Shown: positions 52,533-61,622 of the stretch, in pieces
How the letters are laid out: every line of letters begins with the position of its first letter
How positions within the stretch are numbered: the first letter of the stretch is position 1
Assembly (NCBI GenBank): GCA_964531385.1
Contig: CAZHGC010000006.1
Coordinates: 1 to 64,000 of the forward strand
Direction of reading: 5' to 3'
Origin: MGBC114079 sp964531385
Lineage (GTDB): Bacteria; Bacillota; Clostridia; Lachnospirales; CAG-274
DNA: 64,000 nt
The notes under the pieces: generated by a model
Databases searched by the model: none
Told to the model about the DNA's origin: nothing
Seen by the model: the letters and a program-made list of their open reading frames with translations, nothing else
Position numbers and translations under genes: made by a program

Positions 52533-52610
52533 TTAAAATTTTCCTCTGTTTTCACATTTCGTTTTTCTAAAATTAACATAACAATCCCAAAAATAACTCT
52601 ATTTTTTGAT

Positions 52611-52639
52611 TTGACGTATTTCCGCTAAAATGATATAAT
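52611..52639 (+). promoter_or_regulatory. Sigma-A promoter of the yqhQ-prmC-prfA operon
   Basis: TTGACG (52611-52616), 17 bp, TATAAT (52634-52639), about 100 bp before the yqhQ ATG; GGAG ribosome site follows. Confidence 0.8.
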
Positions 52640-52737
52640 AAAATTTAGTCATTTAAATGCCTCATAATTAAAAACAAAAATAATTTTAATATTTATGAGG
52701 TGTTCCCCTTAATTTCACAAAAAAGGAGCGAAGCAAT

Positions 52738-53715
52738 ATGGAAAAGGACAAAAAATGCTGTCCCAAGGGCGGAAAAGGGATTGGCGGTCAAGCCGTTATA
52801 GAGGGCGTTATGATGCGTGGCAAAAAAATATATGCTCTTGCCGTCCGAAACACAAAAAAAGAAATTGAAATCGAAAAAAAACCTGTAACTGTTTATTCCG
52901 AACGTTGCAAGCTTTGGGGGCTTCCAATTATTCGTGGCGTAGTTTCTTTCGTTGATTCGCTTGTTCTCGGAATGAAAATAATCTCAAGGTCTGCCGAAAT
53001 GTCAGGGCTAAGCGATGTTTCAGCCGATGAAGAAGAAGAACCGTCTCGTTTTGAAAAATTTTTAGACAGAAAATTCGGCGATAAGCTTGGCAATTATATA
53101 ATCTATATCAGTGTATTTTTATCAATCATTCTATCCATAGCAATTTTTATGGTTCTTCCCGTTTGGATTGGAAGTGGTTTCAAAAGTTTGCTCGGAATAG
53201 AAAATCCCCGCTATTTAGGAATTATCGAAGGAATTGTTAAAATGTTTATTTTCCTTGGCTATATAATCCTAACAGCACAGCTTAAAGATGTTAAACGTGT
53301 TTTTATGTACCATGGAGCCGAACATAAAACAATCAACTGTTTCGAAAGCAATGACGAATTAACTGTTGAAAATGTTAAAAAACACACACGTCTCCATAAA
53401 AGATGCGGAACAAGCTTTTTGTTTTTGGTAATAATCGTAAGTATAATAGTCTTTCTTTTTCTGAATATAGATACAATGTGGATAAGAATTGTTTCTCGAG
53501 TGTTCCTCGTTCCTGTAATTGCCGGAATTTCCTACGAATTAATTAAATGGGCAGGAAGAAACGATAATTTTCTTGTAAAAATTGTAAGTGCTCCAGGGCT
53601 TGCTCTCCAGCTTATAACAACAAAAGAACCCGATGATTCAATGATTGAAGTTGCAATAGCCGCATTAAAAGGTGTTTTGGAGGAAGAGCCCGAAAACCCA
53701 ACAGGCAAGGAGTAA
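52738..53715 (+). CDS. yqhQ: DUF1385 membrane protein (YqhQ)
   Basis: 325 residues. Diagnostic N-terminus GGQAVIEGVMMRGK, then several membrane helices (about 120-150, 160-180, 225-245, 250-270) and the conserved HGAEHKTINCFE and HTRLHKRCGTSFLFLV. The family is near-universal in Clostridia next to prmC and prfA, but its biochemical role is unknown. First gene of the operon, 3 bp before prmC. Confidence 0.9.
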   Translation: MEKDKKCCPKGGKGIGGQAVIEGVMMRGKKIYALAVRNTKKEIEIEKKPVTVYSERCKLWGLPIIRGVVSFVDSLVLGMKIISRSAEMSGLSDVSADEEEEPSRFEKFLDRKFGDKLGNYIIYISVFLSIILSIAIFMVLPVWIGSGFKSLLGIENPRYLGIIEGIVKMFIFLGYIILTAQLKDVKRVFMYHGAEHKTINCFESNDELTVENVKKHTRLHKRCGTSFLFLVIIVSIIVFLFLNIDTMWIRIVSRVFLVPVIAGISYELIKWAGRNDNFLVKIVSAPGLALQLITTKEPDDSMIEVAIAALKGVLEEEPENPTGKE

Positions 53716-53718
53716 AAA

Positions 53719-54576
53719 ATGAACCAAAACACAGTTAAAAAATGCCTTTCTTTCGGAAAAACTTTTCTAAAAAATGCAGAAATCGAAAGCTATTCAATAG
53801 ATGCCGAAATTCTTTTAATGGAAGTTCTAAACTTTTCAAAAGTTCAACTTTTCACAAAAGATGATTACGTTCTTTCAAAAGACGAAAATAAAAAATATAT
53901 CGAACTTCTCAACAAAAGAAAAAATTTTATGCCTGTTCAATATATAACAAATAAGTGCGAATTTATGGGGCTTGATTTCAAAGTAAACAATCACACCTTA
54001 ATCCCCCGAAGTGACACAGAAATCCTTGTTGAATGTGCAATAAAGTTTATAGAAGAAAATAATTTCAAAACAGCAATCGATATAGGAACCGGCTCCGGTG
54101 CAATTTCCGTTTCAATCGCAAAATATTGCAAAAATATCAATGTTACAGCCGTTGACATTTCAGAAGAAGCCTTAAAAATTGCACAAGAAAATGCAATCCA
54201 AAATGCTGTTTCAAATAAGATATATTTTATTCAAAGCAACGTTTTTGATAAAATAACTTCAAAATTTGATATTATAATTTCAAATCCGCCATATATAAAA
54301 ACAGATATTATAAAAACTCTAATGCCCCAAGTCAAAGATTTTGAGCCTGTAAGTGCGTTAGACGGCGGGATTGACGGATTGTTTTTCTACAAAAAAATAA
54401 TTTCCGAATGTAAAAATTATTTAAATGCAAACGGAGTTATTATTTTTGAAATAGGCTATGACCAAGCCAACGCCGTTTCCGAGCTTTTAAAAAACGAAAA
54501 TTTTTCAAAAATAAAAGTAACAAAAGACCTTGCCGGTCTAAACCGAGTTGTATCAGCATTTTACAATATAAATTGA
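53719..54576 (+). CDS. prmC: Release factor N5-glutamine methyltransferase
   Basis: 285 residues. Methylates the Gln of the GGQ motif in release factors. N-terminal five-helix bundle, SAM motif I DIGTGSGAISVSIAKY and the catalytic NPPYI. Directly before prfA, its substrate, as is usual. Starts 3 bp after yqhQ. Confidence 0.95.
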   Translation: MNQNTVKKCLSFGKTFLKNAEIESYSIDAEILLMEVLNFSKVQLFTKDDYVLSKDENKKYIELLNKRKNFMPVQYITNKCEFMGLDFKVNNHTLIPRSDTEILVECAIKFIEENNFKTAIDIGTGSGAISVSIAKYCKNINVTAVDISEEALKIAQENAIQNAVSNKIYFIQSNVFDKITSKFDIIISNPPYIKTDIIKTLMPQVKDFEPVSALDGGIDGLFFYKKIISECKNYLNANGVIIFEIGYDQANAVSELLKNENFSKIKVTKDLAGLNRVVSAFYNIN

Positions 54577-54608
54577 TTTATAAAACAACCAAAGGAGTGA
54601 AAATTAGT

Positions 54609-55682
54609 ATGCTCAATAGATTGGAAGACCTTGAAAAAAGATACATCGAATTATCGGATAAAATCAACGACCCCGATATTATAAGCGATAATGAATTATG
54701 GCGAAAACTTATGAAAGAACACAGTGATATTACTCCAATCATTGAAAAATATAAAGAATACAAACAAACCGTTGAAGCGGTTGAAGAAGCAAAAGAAATG
54801 TTAAACGATAATCTTGATGACGATTTTCGCCAACTTGTTAAAGAAGAATTAAACGAAAATACAAAAAAAGTTGATGAAATCAAAGATTCTCTAAAAATTT
54901 TGCTTTTGCCGAAAGACCCAAATGACGAAAAAAATGTCATCGTAGAAATTCGTGGCGGAACAGGCGGAGACGAAGCAGCCCTTTTCGCAGGAGATCTTTT
55001 CAGAATGTATTCAAGATATTCCGAGCGTCAAAAATGGAAAATAGAAATAATGAGTGCAACAGAAAGTGATGCAGGCGGATTTAAAGAAATTGTATTTATG
55101 ATAAACGGAAAAGGAGCTTATTCTCGTTTCAAATATGAAAGTGGCGGTCATCGTGTTCAGCGTGTTCCCGCAACGGAATCAAAAGGAAGAATTCACACAT
55201 CTGCGGTAACGGTTGCCGTTCTTCCGGAAGTTGAAGAAGTTGACGTAAACCTTGATATGAACGACGTCCGAATTGATGTTTTTCGTGCTTCCGGAAACGG
55301 TGGTCAATGCGTAAACACAACCGATTCGGCAGTTCGTGTAACTCATATTCCAACAGGTATTGTAATTTCTTGCCAAGATGAAAAATCACAGTTAAAAAAT
55401 AAGGATAAAGCTCTTAAAGTTTTAAGAGCAAAACTCTATGATTTGGAGCTTGAAAAACAACATTCCGAAGTTTCCGCCGAAAGAAAAAGTCAAGTTGGAA
55501 GCGGTGACAGAAGTGAAAAAATGAGAACATATAATTTTCCGCAAGGACGTGTAACAGACCATAGAATCGGCTTAACTCTCTATAAACTCGATTCAATCTT
55601 AGACGGTGACATCGATGAATTGCTCGATGCTTTAATCACGTCAGACCAAGCTGAAAAACTTGCAAATTTAGGCGAAAATTAA
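54609..55682 (+). CDS. prfA: Peptide chain release factor 1
   Basis: 357 residues. ATG 54609 follows AAGGAG; the longer frame overlapping prmC is rejected. Recognises UAA and UAG through the PAT tripeptide (RVPATES), with peptidyl-tRNA hydrolysis by the GGQ motif (ASGNGGQCVN; Cys where His is usual after GGQ). Last of the yqhQ-prmC-prfA unit, 32 bp after prmC. Confidence 0.96.
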   Translation: MLNRLEDLEKRYIELSDKINDPDIISDNELWRKLMKEHSDITPIIEKYKEYKQTVEAVEEAKEMLNDNLDDDFRQLVKEELNENTKKVDEIKDSLKILLLPKDPNDEKNVIVEIRGGTGGDEAALFAGDLFRMYSRYSERQKWKIEIMSATESDAGGFKEIVFMINGKGAYSRFKYESGGHRVQRVPATESKGRIHTSAVTVAVLPEVEEVDVNLDMNDVRIDVFRASGNGGQCVNTTDSAVRVTHIPTGIVISCQDEKSQLKNKDKALKVLRAKLYDLELEKQHSEVSAERKSQVGSGDRSEKMRTYNFPQGRVTDHRIGLTLYKLDSILDGDIDELLDALITSDQAEKLANLGEN

Positions 55683-55723
55683 TAAATAACTCAAATTAAA
55701 CAAATTTTATAAGGAGAATTGTT

Positions 55724-56005
55724 ATGGTTGTCGGAACTTGCATCATACATTTAACCGCAGAATGGGTTTTTTCATTAAAAGAAAAACGAATGGTCGTTAA
55801 AAGCATAGTTGAAAAAGCCAAGCATAAATTCAACATTTCAATTGCAGAAATCGATAAACAAGACGTTCATAAAACTATTGTAATCGGTTTCGCCTGTGTA
55901 ACAAATCAAGTTTCACACGCCAATAACATTATCCAAAATGTTTTAAAATTTATCGAAATGAATACAGATGCCGTCATCGATGACATCGAAACAGAAATAT
56001 TATAA
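55724..56005 (+). CDS. ylxP: DUF503 family protein (YlxP-like)
   Basis: 93 residues. Starts with the family-typical hydrophobic strand MVVGTCIIHL and LKEKRMVVKSIVEKAKHKFNISIAEID. A small protein often near rbfA or prfA genes in Firmicutes, with a suspected but unproven link to ribosomes. GGAG ribosome site; 41 bp after prfA. Confidence 0.85.
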   Translation: MVVGTCIIHLTAEWVFSLKEKRMVVKSIVEKAKHKFNISIAEIDKQDVHKTIVIGFACVTNQVSHANNIIQNVLKFIEMNTDAVIDDIETEIL

Positions 56006-56057
56006 TTAAAATTTTATTACAAATAAAAAAATATACAGAAAATTTTGTATAAATCTA

Positions 56058-56086
56058 TAGACTTGAATTTTTTTTTGTGTTATAAT
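56058..56086 (+). promoter_or_regulatory. Promoter of tig
   Basis: TAGACT (56058-56063), 17 bp, TATAAT (56081-56086), then AAGGAGG about 30 bp on. The -35 box is weak. Confidence 0.6.
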
Positions 56087-56131
56087 CATAAAATATACGA
56101 TTTGTTATTATTCTAAGGAGGATTTTTTTTA

Positions 56132-57427
56132 ATGAGTACAGTAGAAAACATTGATGTAAATAAGATTAAAATTACTTTTTCGGTTTCTGCCGAAAGATTA
56201 GAAGAGGGTATGCAGTATTCCTACAATAAAAATAAAAACCGCATAAGCGTTCAAGGTTTTAGAAAAGGTAAAGCCCCAAGAAAAATTATCGAAGTTCAAT
56301 ACGGCAAAGCAATCTTTTATGATGATGCTTTCAACTATGTTCTTCCTGAAGCTTATGAATCTGCTGTAAAAGAACATGCCCTTAAAGTTGTTTCAAAACC
56401 TGACATTGATGTTGAAGATATTTCCGATACAGACGGAGTTACTTTCACTGCCGAAGTTTTTGTTAAACCTGAAGTTAAAGTTGACAACTACAAAGGCTTA
56501 AACTATACAAAGAAAGATGTTAAAGTTGAAGATTCCGAAGTTGATTCTCAAATCAACGTTGCAAGAGAAAAAAATGCAAGAGTTATGAGCGTTTCCGACA
56601 GACCTATCCAAAGCGGAGATATCGCTGTTATCGATTTCAAAGGATTTGTTAATGACGAAGCTTTTGAAGGCGGCGAAGGTAAAGATTATGAATTGGAAAT
56701 CGGTTCTCATTCTTTCATTGATACTTTCGAAGACCAGCTCATCGGAAAAAACATCGGTGATGATGTTGACGTTAACGTTACATTCCCTGAAGACTATCAT
56801 CAAAAAGACCTTTCTGGAAAACCTGCATTATTTAAAGTTGAAATCAAAGACATTAAGTTTAAAGAACTTCCGGAATTAAATGATGAATTCGCTCAAGATG
56901 TTTCAGAATTTGATACATTAGATGAATATAAAAAAGATATTGTGGCTAAACTTTTAGTACAAAAGCAGAAAGAAGCCGACAATGCAAAACAAGAAGAACT
57001 CCTTAACGCATTGGTTAAAAACACAGAAATGGACGTTCCTCAAGTTATGATCGAAAACGAAATTGACAATAAAATTAATGAATTTCGTTCAAATATTTCA
57101 AGACAAGGTTTGTCTCTTGATATGTATTTGCAATATATGGGTCAAAGTCTTGAAAATATGCGTGAAGCATACAGAATTGTTTCCGAACAACAAGTTAAAA
57201 GCAGACTTGCCCTTGAAGCTGTTGCAGCAAAAGAAGCTTTCGCTGTTTCCGATGATGAAGTTGAAGAAGAAATAACTCGTATCGCAACTTCCTATGGAAT
57301 GGAAGTTGAAAAACTTAAACAAGTTATCAAAGATTCCGACAAAGAAAATCTCATCGAAGACCTTAAAGTTCAGAAAGCTCTCAAATTCATCGTTGATAAT
57401 GCAGTTGCTGTCGAAGCAGAAGCTTAA
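56132..57427 (+). CDS. tig: Trigger factor
   Basis: 431 residues. Ribosome-bound chaperone and peptidyl-prolyl isomerase. N-terminal ribosome-binding signature GFRKGKAPRKIIE (about residues 45-58), FKBP domain (about 155-240: GDIAVIDFKGFVNDEAFEGG) and helical C-terminal arms. Normal length. Precedes clpP and clpX, the common order. Confidence 0.96.
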   Translation: MSTVENIDVNKIKITFSVSAERLEEGMQYSYNKNKNRISVQGFRKGKAPRKIIEVQYGKAIFYDDAFNYVLPEAYESAVKEHALKVVSKPDIDVEDISDTDGVTFTAEVFVKPEVKVDNYKGLNYTKKDVKVEDSEVDSQINVAREKNARVMSVSDRPIQSGDIAVIDFKGFVNDEAFEGGEGKDYELEIGSHSFIDTFEDQLIGKNIGDDVDVNVTFPEDYHQKDLSGKPALFKVEIKDIKFKELPELNDEFAQDVSEFDTLDEYKKDIVAKLLVQKQKEADNAKQEELLNALVKNTEMDVPQVMIENEIDNKINEFRSNISRQGLSLDMYLQYMGQSLENMREAYRIVSEQQVKSRLALEAVAAKEAFAVSDDEVEEEITRIATSYGMEVEKLKQVIKDSDKENLIEDLKVQKALKFIVDNAVAVEAEA

Positions 57428-57472
57428 TTTTAATTGTTATCAGTTTAATATTTTCTTTCTGTCATTAGTTAT

Positions 57473-57500
57473 GGGGTTGCCTTTTGTTTTGGGTAACCCC
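57473..57500 (+). terminator. Hairpin between tig and clpP
   Basis: GGGGTTGCC and GGGTAACCCC pair around a TTTTGTTTT loop. No T-run follows, so it may be a pause, a processing site or a weak terminator. Confidence 0.4.
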
Positions 57501-57556
57501 AAACAATTATATTATTTCGGTTTCAAAAAGCATTATAATATTTAGGAGGTTTTTTT

Positions 57557-58141
57557 ATGAGTTTAGTACCTATGGTTGTTGACCAAACCAACAGAGGTGA
57601 ACGTTCATACGACATTTATTCAAGACTTTTAAAAGACAGAATTATTTTTTTAGGCGAAGAAGTAACTGACGTTTCCGCAAATTTGGTTGTTGCTCAGCTT
57701 TTGTTTTTGGCAGCAGAAGACCCTGAAAAGGATATAAGTCTTTATATAAACAGCCCCGGTGGCTCTGTTTCTGCAGGTTTTGCAATTTATGACACTATGC
57801 AGTATATAAAACCCGATGTTTCAACTATTTGTATTGGTATGGCTGCCAGTATGGGTGCTTTCATCTTATCCGGCGGAGCAAAAGGAAAAAGGTTTGCCCT
57901 TCCAAACTCTGAAATTATGATTCATCAGCCTTTGGGTGGAGCAAGAGGTCAGGCAACCGATATCCAAATTCAAGCAGAACAAATACTTAAATTAAAAAAG
58001 AAAATTAATTGTATGCTTTCCGAAAACACAGGTAAGCCATTGGAAGTTATCCAAAATGATACTGAGAGAGATAACTATATGTCTGCTGAAGAAGCCAAAG
58101 CCTATGGCTTGATTGATGCAGTCATTAATAAACCTCAATAA
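57557..58141 (+). CDS. clpP: ATP-dependent Clp protease proteolytic subunit
   Basis: 194 residues. Serine protease that forms a double heptamer with ClpX. Catalytic triad visible: Ser in GMAASMGAF, His in IMIHQPLGG, Asp in TERDNYMSAEEA. GGAGG ribosome site at about 57543. clpX begins 17 bp later. Confidence 0.97.
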   Translation: MSLVPMVVDQTNRGERSYDIYSRLLKDRIIFLGEEVTDVSANLVVAQLLFLAAEDPEKDISLYINSPGGSVSAGFAIYDTMQYIKPDVSTICIGMAASMGAFILSGGAKGKRFALPNSEIMIHQPLGGARGQATDIQIQAEQILKLKKKINCMLSENTGKPLEVIQNDTERDNYMSAEEAKAYGLIDAVINKPQ

Positions 58142-58158
58142 GTAAGGGAGATGAAGTT

Positions 58159-59469
58159 GTGGCATCTAAAATTGACGGAAAAAATTTAAGATGTTCTTTT
58201 TGCGGAAAATCGCAAGAACAGGTTAAAAAGCTTGTTGCAGGTCCTGGAGTTTATATTTGCAACGAATGTATTGATTTATGCTCCGATATTCTCGAAGAAG
58301 AATTTTCAAACGACTATGAATTTGATGATATTGGAATAAATTTGCCAAAACCGCAAGAGCTTAAAGCCGCTTTAGATGAATATGTTATTGGCCAAGATGA
58401 CGCAAAAAAGGCTTTGTCGGTTGCCGTCTATAATCATTATAAAAGAATTGCAACAGAAAATGTTTCCGAAGATATTGAACTTCAAAAAAGTAATATTCTT
58501 ATGATTGGCCCAACAGGTGTCGGAAAAACAATGCTTGCACAAACTTTGGCAAAATTAATTAATGTTCCTTTTGCCATTGCTGATGCAACAAGCTTAACAG
58601 AAGCCGGATACGTTGGCGAAGATGTTGAAAACATTCTTTTAAAAATTATTCAAGCCGCAGGATATGACATCGAAAAGGCTCAAAAAGGTATAATATATAT
58701 AGATGAAATAGATAAAATAGCAAGAAAATCCGAAAACCCATCTATAACAAGAGATGTAAGCGGTGAAGGTGTTCAGCAAGCTCTCCTCAAAATTCTCGAA
58801 GGAACTGTTGCTTCCGTTCCGCCTCAAGGCGGAAGAAAACACCCTCATCAAGAATTTATCCAAATTGATACAACTAATATTTTGTTCATTTGCGGTGGTG
58901 CTTTCAGTGGGCTTGAAAACATCATAGAAAGACGTATTTCAAATAAAGTAATTGGCTTTGGTGCAGATACAAAATCAAAAAGTGAACTTATAAGTGGTGA
59001 ACTTTTCAAACAAGTTGTTCCCCAAGACCTTCACAAATTCGGTTTAATTCCCGAACTCATCGGCCGTATGCCTGTCGTTGTATCATTGTCAAACCTTGAT
59101 GAAAACGCTTTAATTTCCATATTGACCGAGCCAAAAAATGCACTCACAAAACAATACACATATCTATTTGAACTCGACAACGTTAAACTTGAATTTAGCA
59201 AAGAGGCTCTTCAAAGCATTGCAAAAAAAGCTGTTGAACAGGAAACCGGTGCAAGAGGTCTCCGAGCAATCGTTGAAAGTTTTATGACCGATATTATGTA
59301 TGACATTCCTTCCGATGAAACAATTGAAAAATGTATTATAACAAAAGATGTAGTTGAAAATAAAGCAAAACCCGAATTTGTTTATAATGAAAACAGAGAG
59401 CCAATTTCTTCGGAATTAAAAAAGAAAAAACGTCTTAAAACAAGAAAAACAGATGTTAGTGCAGGATAA
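58159..59469 (+). CDS. clpX: Clp protease ATP-binding subunit ClpX
   Basis: 436 residues from a GTG start (AAGGGAG 8 bp upstream). Zinc-binding domain with Cys12, Cys15, Cys34, Cys37; AAA+ ATPase with GPTGVGKT (Walker A) and IIYIDEIDKI (Walker B); ISRDVSGEGVQQALLKILEG-like loop (here ITRDVSGEGVQQ); IGF loop IGFGAD that docks ClpP. Unfolds and feeds substrates to ClpP. No lon or engB follows, and a terminator closes the unit. Confidence 0.97.
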   Translation: MASKIDGKNLRCSFCGKSQEQVKKLVAGPGVYICNECIDLCSDILEEEFSNDYEFDDIGINLPKPQELKAALDEYVIGQDDAKKALSVAVYNHYKRIATENVSEDIELQKSNILMIGPTGVGKTMLAQTLAKLINVPFAIADATSLTEAGYVGEDVENILLKIIQAAGYDIEKAQKGIIYIDEIDKIARKSENPSITRDVSGEGVQQALLKILEGTVASVPPQGGRKHPHQEFIQIDTTNILFICGGAFSGLENIIERRISNKVIGFGADTKSKSELISGELFKQVVPQDLHKFGLIPELIGRMPVVVSLSNLDENALISILTEPKNALTKQYTYLFELDNVKLEFSKEALQSIAKKAVEQETGARGLRAIVESFMTDIMYDIPSDETIEKCIITKDVVENKAKPEFVYNENREPISSELKKKKRLKTRKTDVSAG

Positions 59470-59475
59470 ATAAAT

Positions 59476-59508
59476 AAAAGAGTCGCTGTTTCAAACAGTG
59501 GCTCTTTT
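59476..59508 (+). terminator. Terminator after clpX
   Basis: AAAAGAGTCGCTG pairs with CAGTGGCTCTTTT (one G-U pair), 6 bp after the stop. Confidence 0.85.
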
Positions 59509-59526
59509 CTGTTCTCAAATTCATAG

Positions 59527-59904
59527 CAAAAATCCTCAATACCTAAAAATCTATTTTTAATCACCTTTCTAAAACTTTATATATCTTTTATCCACAAATC
59601 CCCAAAACCAACTCCCAACCCCAATAATTTAATTTTAACTTCCTTTCAAATTGCCACCATTCCCCCGCAAACACATCTCATAAACTTCCACCATATCTCC
59701 TCCTAATCCTCCTGCAAACTCTTCTTATTCCCTCTCTAAACAATCACACACTATCACATTCCTCATTCTTCCTCTCTCCTCCACCCAATTACCACCTCTC
59801 AAACCTCCCCTTTTTCTCAACAAAAAAATTTTCTCTTTCCTTTCTCTAAACAAACTCCGCCTTTCCCCCTCTTCCTCCCTCTCTCCTCCCCCCTCAAAAT
59901 CCAC
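59527..59904. other. G-depleted, pyrimidine-rich spacer
   Basis: Between the clpX and hpf terminators the plus strand almost lacks G: in 59581-59880 there are only four G in 300 bases, while C is abundant. It includes a 36-base uninterrupted pyrimidine run (59860-59895). No believable gene; the one ORF on the minus strand is low-complexity Arg/Glu/Gly. Confidence 0.85.
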
Positions 59905-59908
59905 GCAA

Positions 59909-59944
59909 AAAGCCACTGAAAATAACCATATTTTCAGTGGCTTT
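59909..59944. terminator. Bidirectional terminator before hpf
   Basis: AAAGCCACTGAAAAT (59909-59923) pairs with ATTTTCAGTGGCTTT (59930-59944), a perfect 15-bp stem. Lies beyond the stop of the minus-strand hpf gene. Confidence 0.85.
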
Positions 59945-59986
59945 CTTTTTTCTCTTTCTCAATTAGGGGACATCACCCCCCAAATA

Positions 59987-60532
59987 TTAAATTTCAGGTT
60001 CTATAAGACCATAAGTTCCGTTCTTTCTCTTGTAAACAACGTTAATTTCATCGCTTGTTGCATTTCTGTAAACAAAGAAATTGTGTCCAAGCATCTCCAT
60101 TTCCATAACAGCTTCTTCTGCGTCCATAGGTTTAACAGCAAATTTCTTTGTTTTTGCAATAGTAACTTCGCCGTCATCAGCTTTTTCGTCTTTAGGGGAA
60201 GGTTCAAAATATTTAAGTTCATCAATAAAAGCTGTGTCCCTGCGAGCTTTGTCTCTAAGACGATTTTTATATTTAACCATTTGTTTTTCAAGAATATCAG
60301 CAACTTCATCAATACCCGCATACATATCTTGAGAAGTAACCTCAGCTCTCAAAATTCGTTTAGGTAAATTAACTGTAACTTCAATAGTATGGTCAAGCTT
60401 AACAACACTAAGTGTAACAACAACACTTGTGTCCTCGGGAACCAATTTTTCAATCCTCTCAAGTTTAGAAGTAATTTTGTCTTTCAAAGCGTCTGTAACT
60501 GTTGTGTTTTTTCCTGTAAATGAATAACGCAT
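59987..60532 (-). CDS. hpf: Ribosome hibernation promoting factor, long form
   Basis: 181 residues from ATG 60532 (GGGAG upstream). N-terminal RaiA/HPF domain (1-100; MRYSFTGKNTTVTDALKDKI) and the C-terminal dimerisation domain (about 125-181; KKFAVKPMDAEEAVMEMEMLGHNFFVYRNA). Long HPF forms 100S ribosome dimers in stationary phase. Monocistronic. Confidence 0.95.
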   Translation of the reverse strand: MRYSFTGKNTTVTDALKDKITSKLERIEKLVPEDTSVVVTLSVVKLDHTIEVTVNLPKRILRAEVTSQDMYAGIDEVADILEKQMVKYKNRLRDKARRDTAFIDELKYFEPSPKDEKADDGEVTIAKTKKFAVKPMDAEEAVMEMEMLGHNFFVYRNATSDEINVVYKRKNGTYGLIEPEI

Positions 60533-60716
60533 AAATATCAACTCCCTTTATCCGGCTGTAATAAAACCCAGCCTTTTGTAAAAAAGCTTTTTAAAACTTT
60601 TATAATTATATAATTCGCCGTCAAAACGAAAACTCCTTTAAAAATTTTAAAATTTTTTATATTTTTTTCAAAAAATTTTTTCGCTTCAACAGAAAATATA
60701 AATTTTTCAACAAATT

Positions 60717-61622
60717 TTAGTCAATAATTCCTCTAATTTCAGAAATATCGCCAATACCATACTTTTTCATATAGCTTTCAATTCCGTCAATAACATCAAC
60801 TGTCGCAAACGGATTTGTAAAATTAGCTGTTCCAACAGCAACACCAACAGCTCCAGCCATAATAAATTCAATGGCATCATCACCGTTCGAAATTCCGCCC
60901 ATTCCAATAATCGGAAGTTTAACAGCTTTATGAACTTGATAAACCATTCTAACAGCAACCGGTTTAACCGCGGGACCGCTCATACCGCCAATTTTGTTTG
61001 CAAGAATTGGCTTTCTTTTGTGAATATCAATTTTCATACCCGTAAGTGTGTTAATAAGCGATAATGCGTCTGCACCACCGTTTTCCGCTGCTTTTGCAAT
61101 AGCTGTAATGTCTGTAACGTTTGGGCTAAGTTTAACAATAAGTGGCTTGTCAGCATATTTTTTAACCTCTGAAACAACCTTTTCAACCATAGAACAATCC
61201 GTTCCAAATGCCATACCACCCTCGGTAACATTCGGACAAGAAATGTTAAGTTCAAGCAAATCAACGTCTTTCCCGTTAAGTTTCTTAACAACATTTGTAT
61301 ATTCCTCAATGGTATGCCCGCAAACATTCACAATAATTTTAGTATCAAATTGACGTAAAAAAGGAATATCCTCTTTGATAAAATATTCAACACCGGGGTT
61401 TTGAAGTCCAACGCTGTTAAGCATTCCTCCATAAACTTCCGCAATTCTCGGAGCAGAATTCCCCCTCCAAGGTTTGTCTGCAACCCCCTTAACAACAACC
61501 GCACCAAGCCTGTTAAGGTCAACAAATTCAGAATATTCTCTTCCGCTGCCAAAAGTTCCGGAAGCCGTCATAACAGGGTTTTTAAGCTCAATCCCCGCAA
61601 TATTGACTTTTGTATTAATCAT
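60717..61622 (-). CDS. pyrD: Dihydroorotate dehydrogenase B, catalytic subunit
   Basis: 301 residues. ATG 61622 has GGAGG 10 bp upstream; a TTG 6 bp earlier is less likely. FMN TIM-barrel enzyme oxidising dihydroorotate. The catalytic Cys is in LNISCPNV; GGADALSLINTLTGMKID and GMGGISNGDDAIEF are FMN-site segments. Pairs with PyrK to use NAD+. Overlaps the pyrK stop by 4 bp. Confidence 0.96.
   Translation of the reverse strand: MINTKVNIAGIELKNPVMTASGTFGSGREYSEFVDLNRLGAVVVKGVADKPWRGNSAPRIAEVYGGMLNSVGLQNPGVEYFIKEDIPFLRQFDTKIIVNVCGHTIEEYTNVVKKLNGKDVDLLELNISCPNVTEGGMAFGTDCSMVEKVVSEVKKYADKPLIVKLSPNVTDITAIAKAAENGGADALSLINTLTGMKIDIHKRKPILANKIGGMSGPAVKPVAVRMVYQVHKAVKLPIIGMGGISNGDDAIEFIMAGAVGVAVGTANFTNPFATVDVIDGIESYMKKYGIGDISEIRGIID

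Noticed and set aside
59725..59916. 63-codon ORF on the minus strand in the G-depleted spacer
   Set aside because: Low-complexity Arg/Glu/Gly composition produced by the skewed tract; no proper ribosome site context and it runs into a terminator stem.
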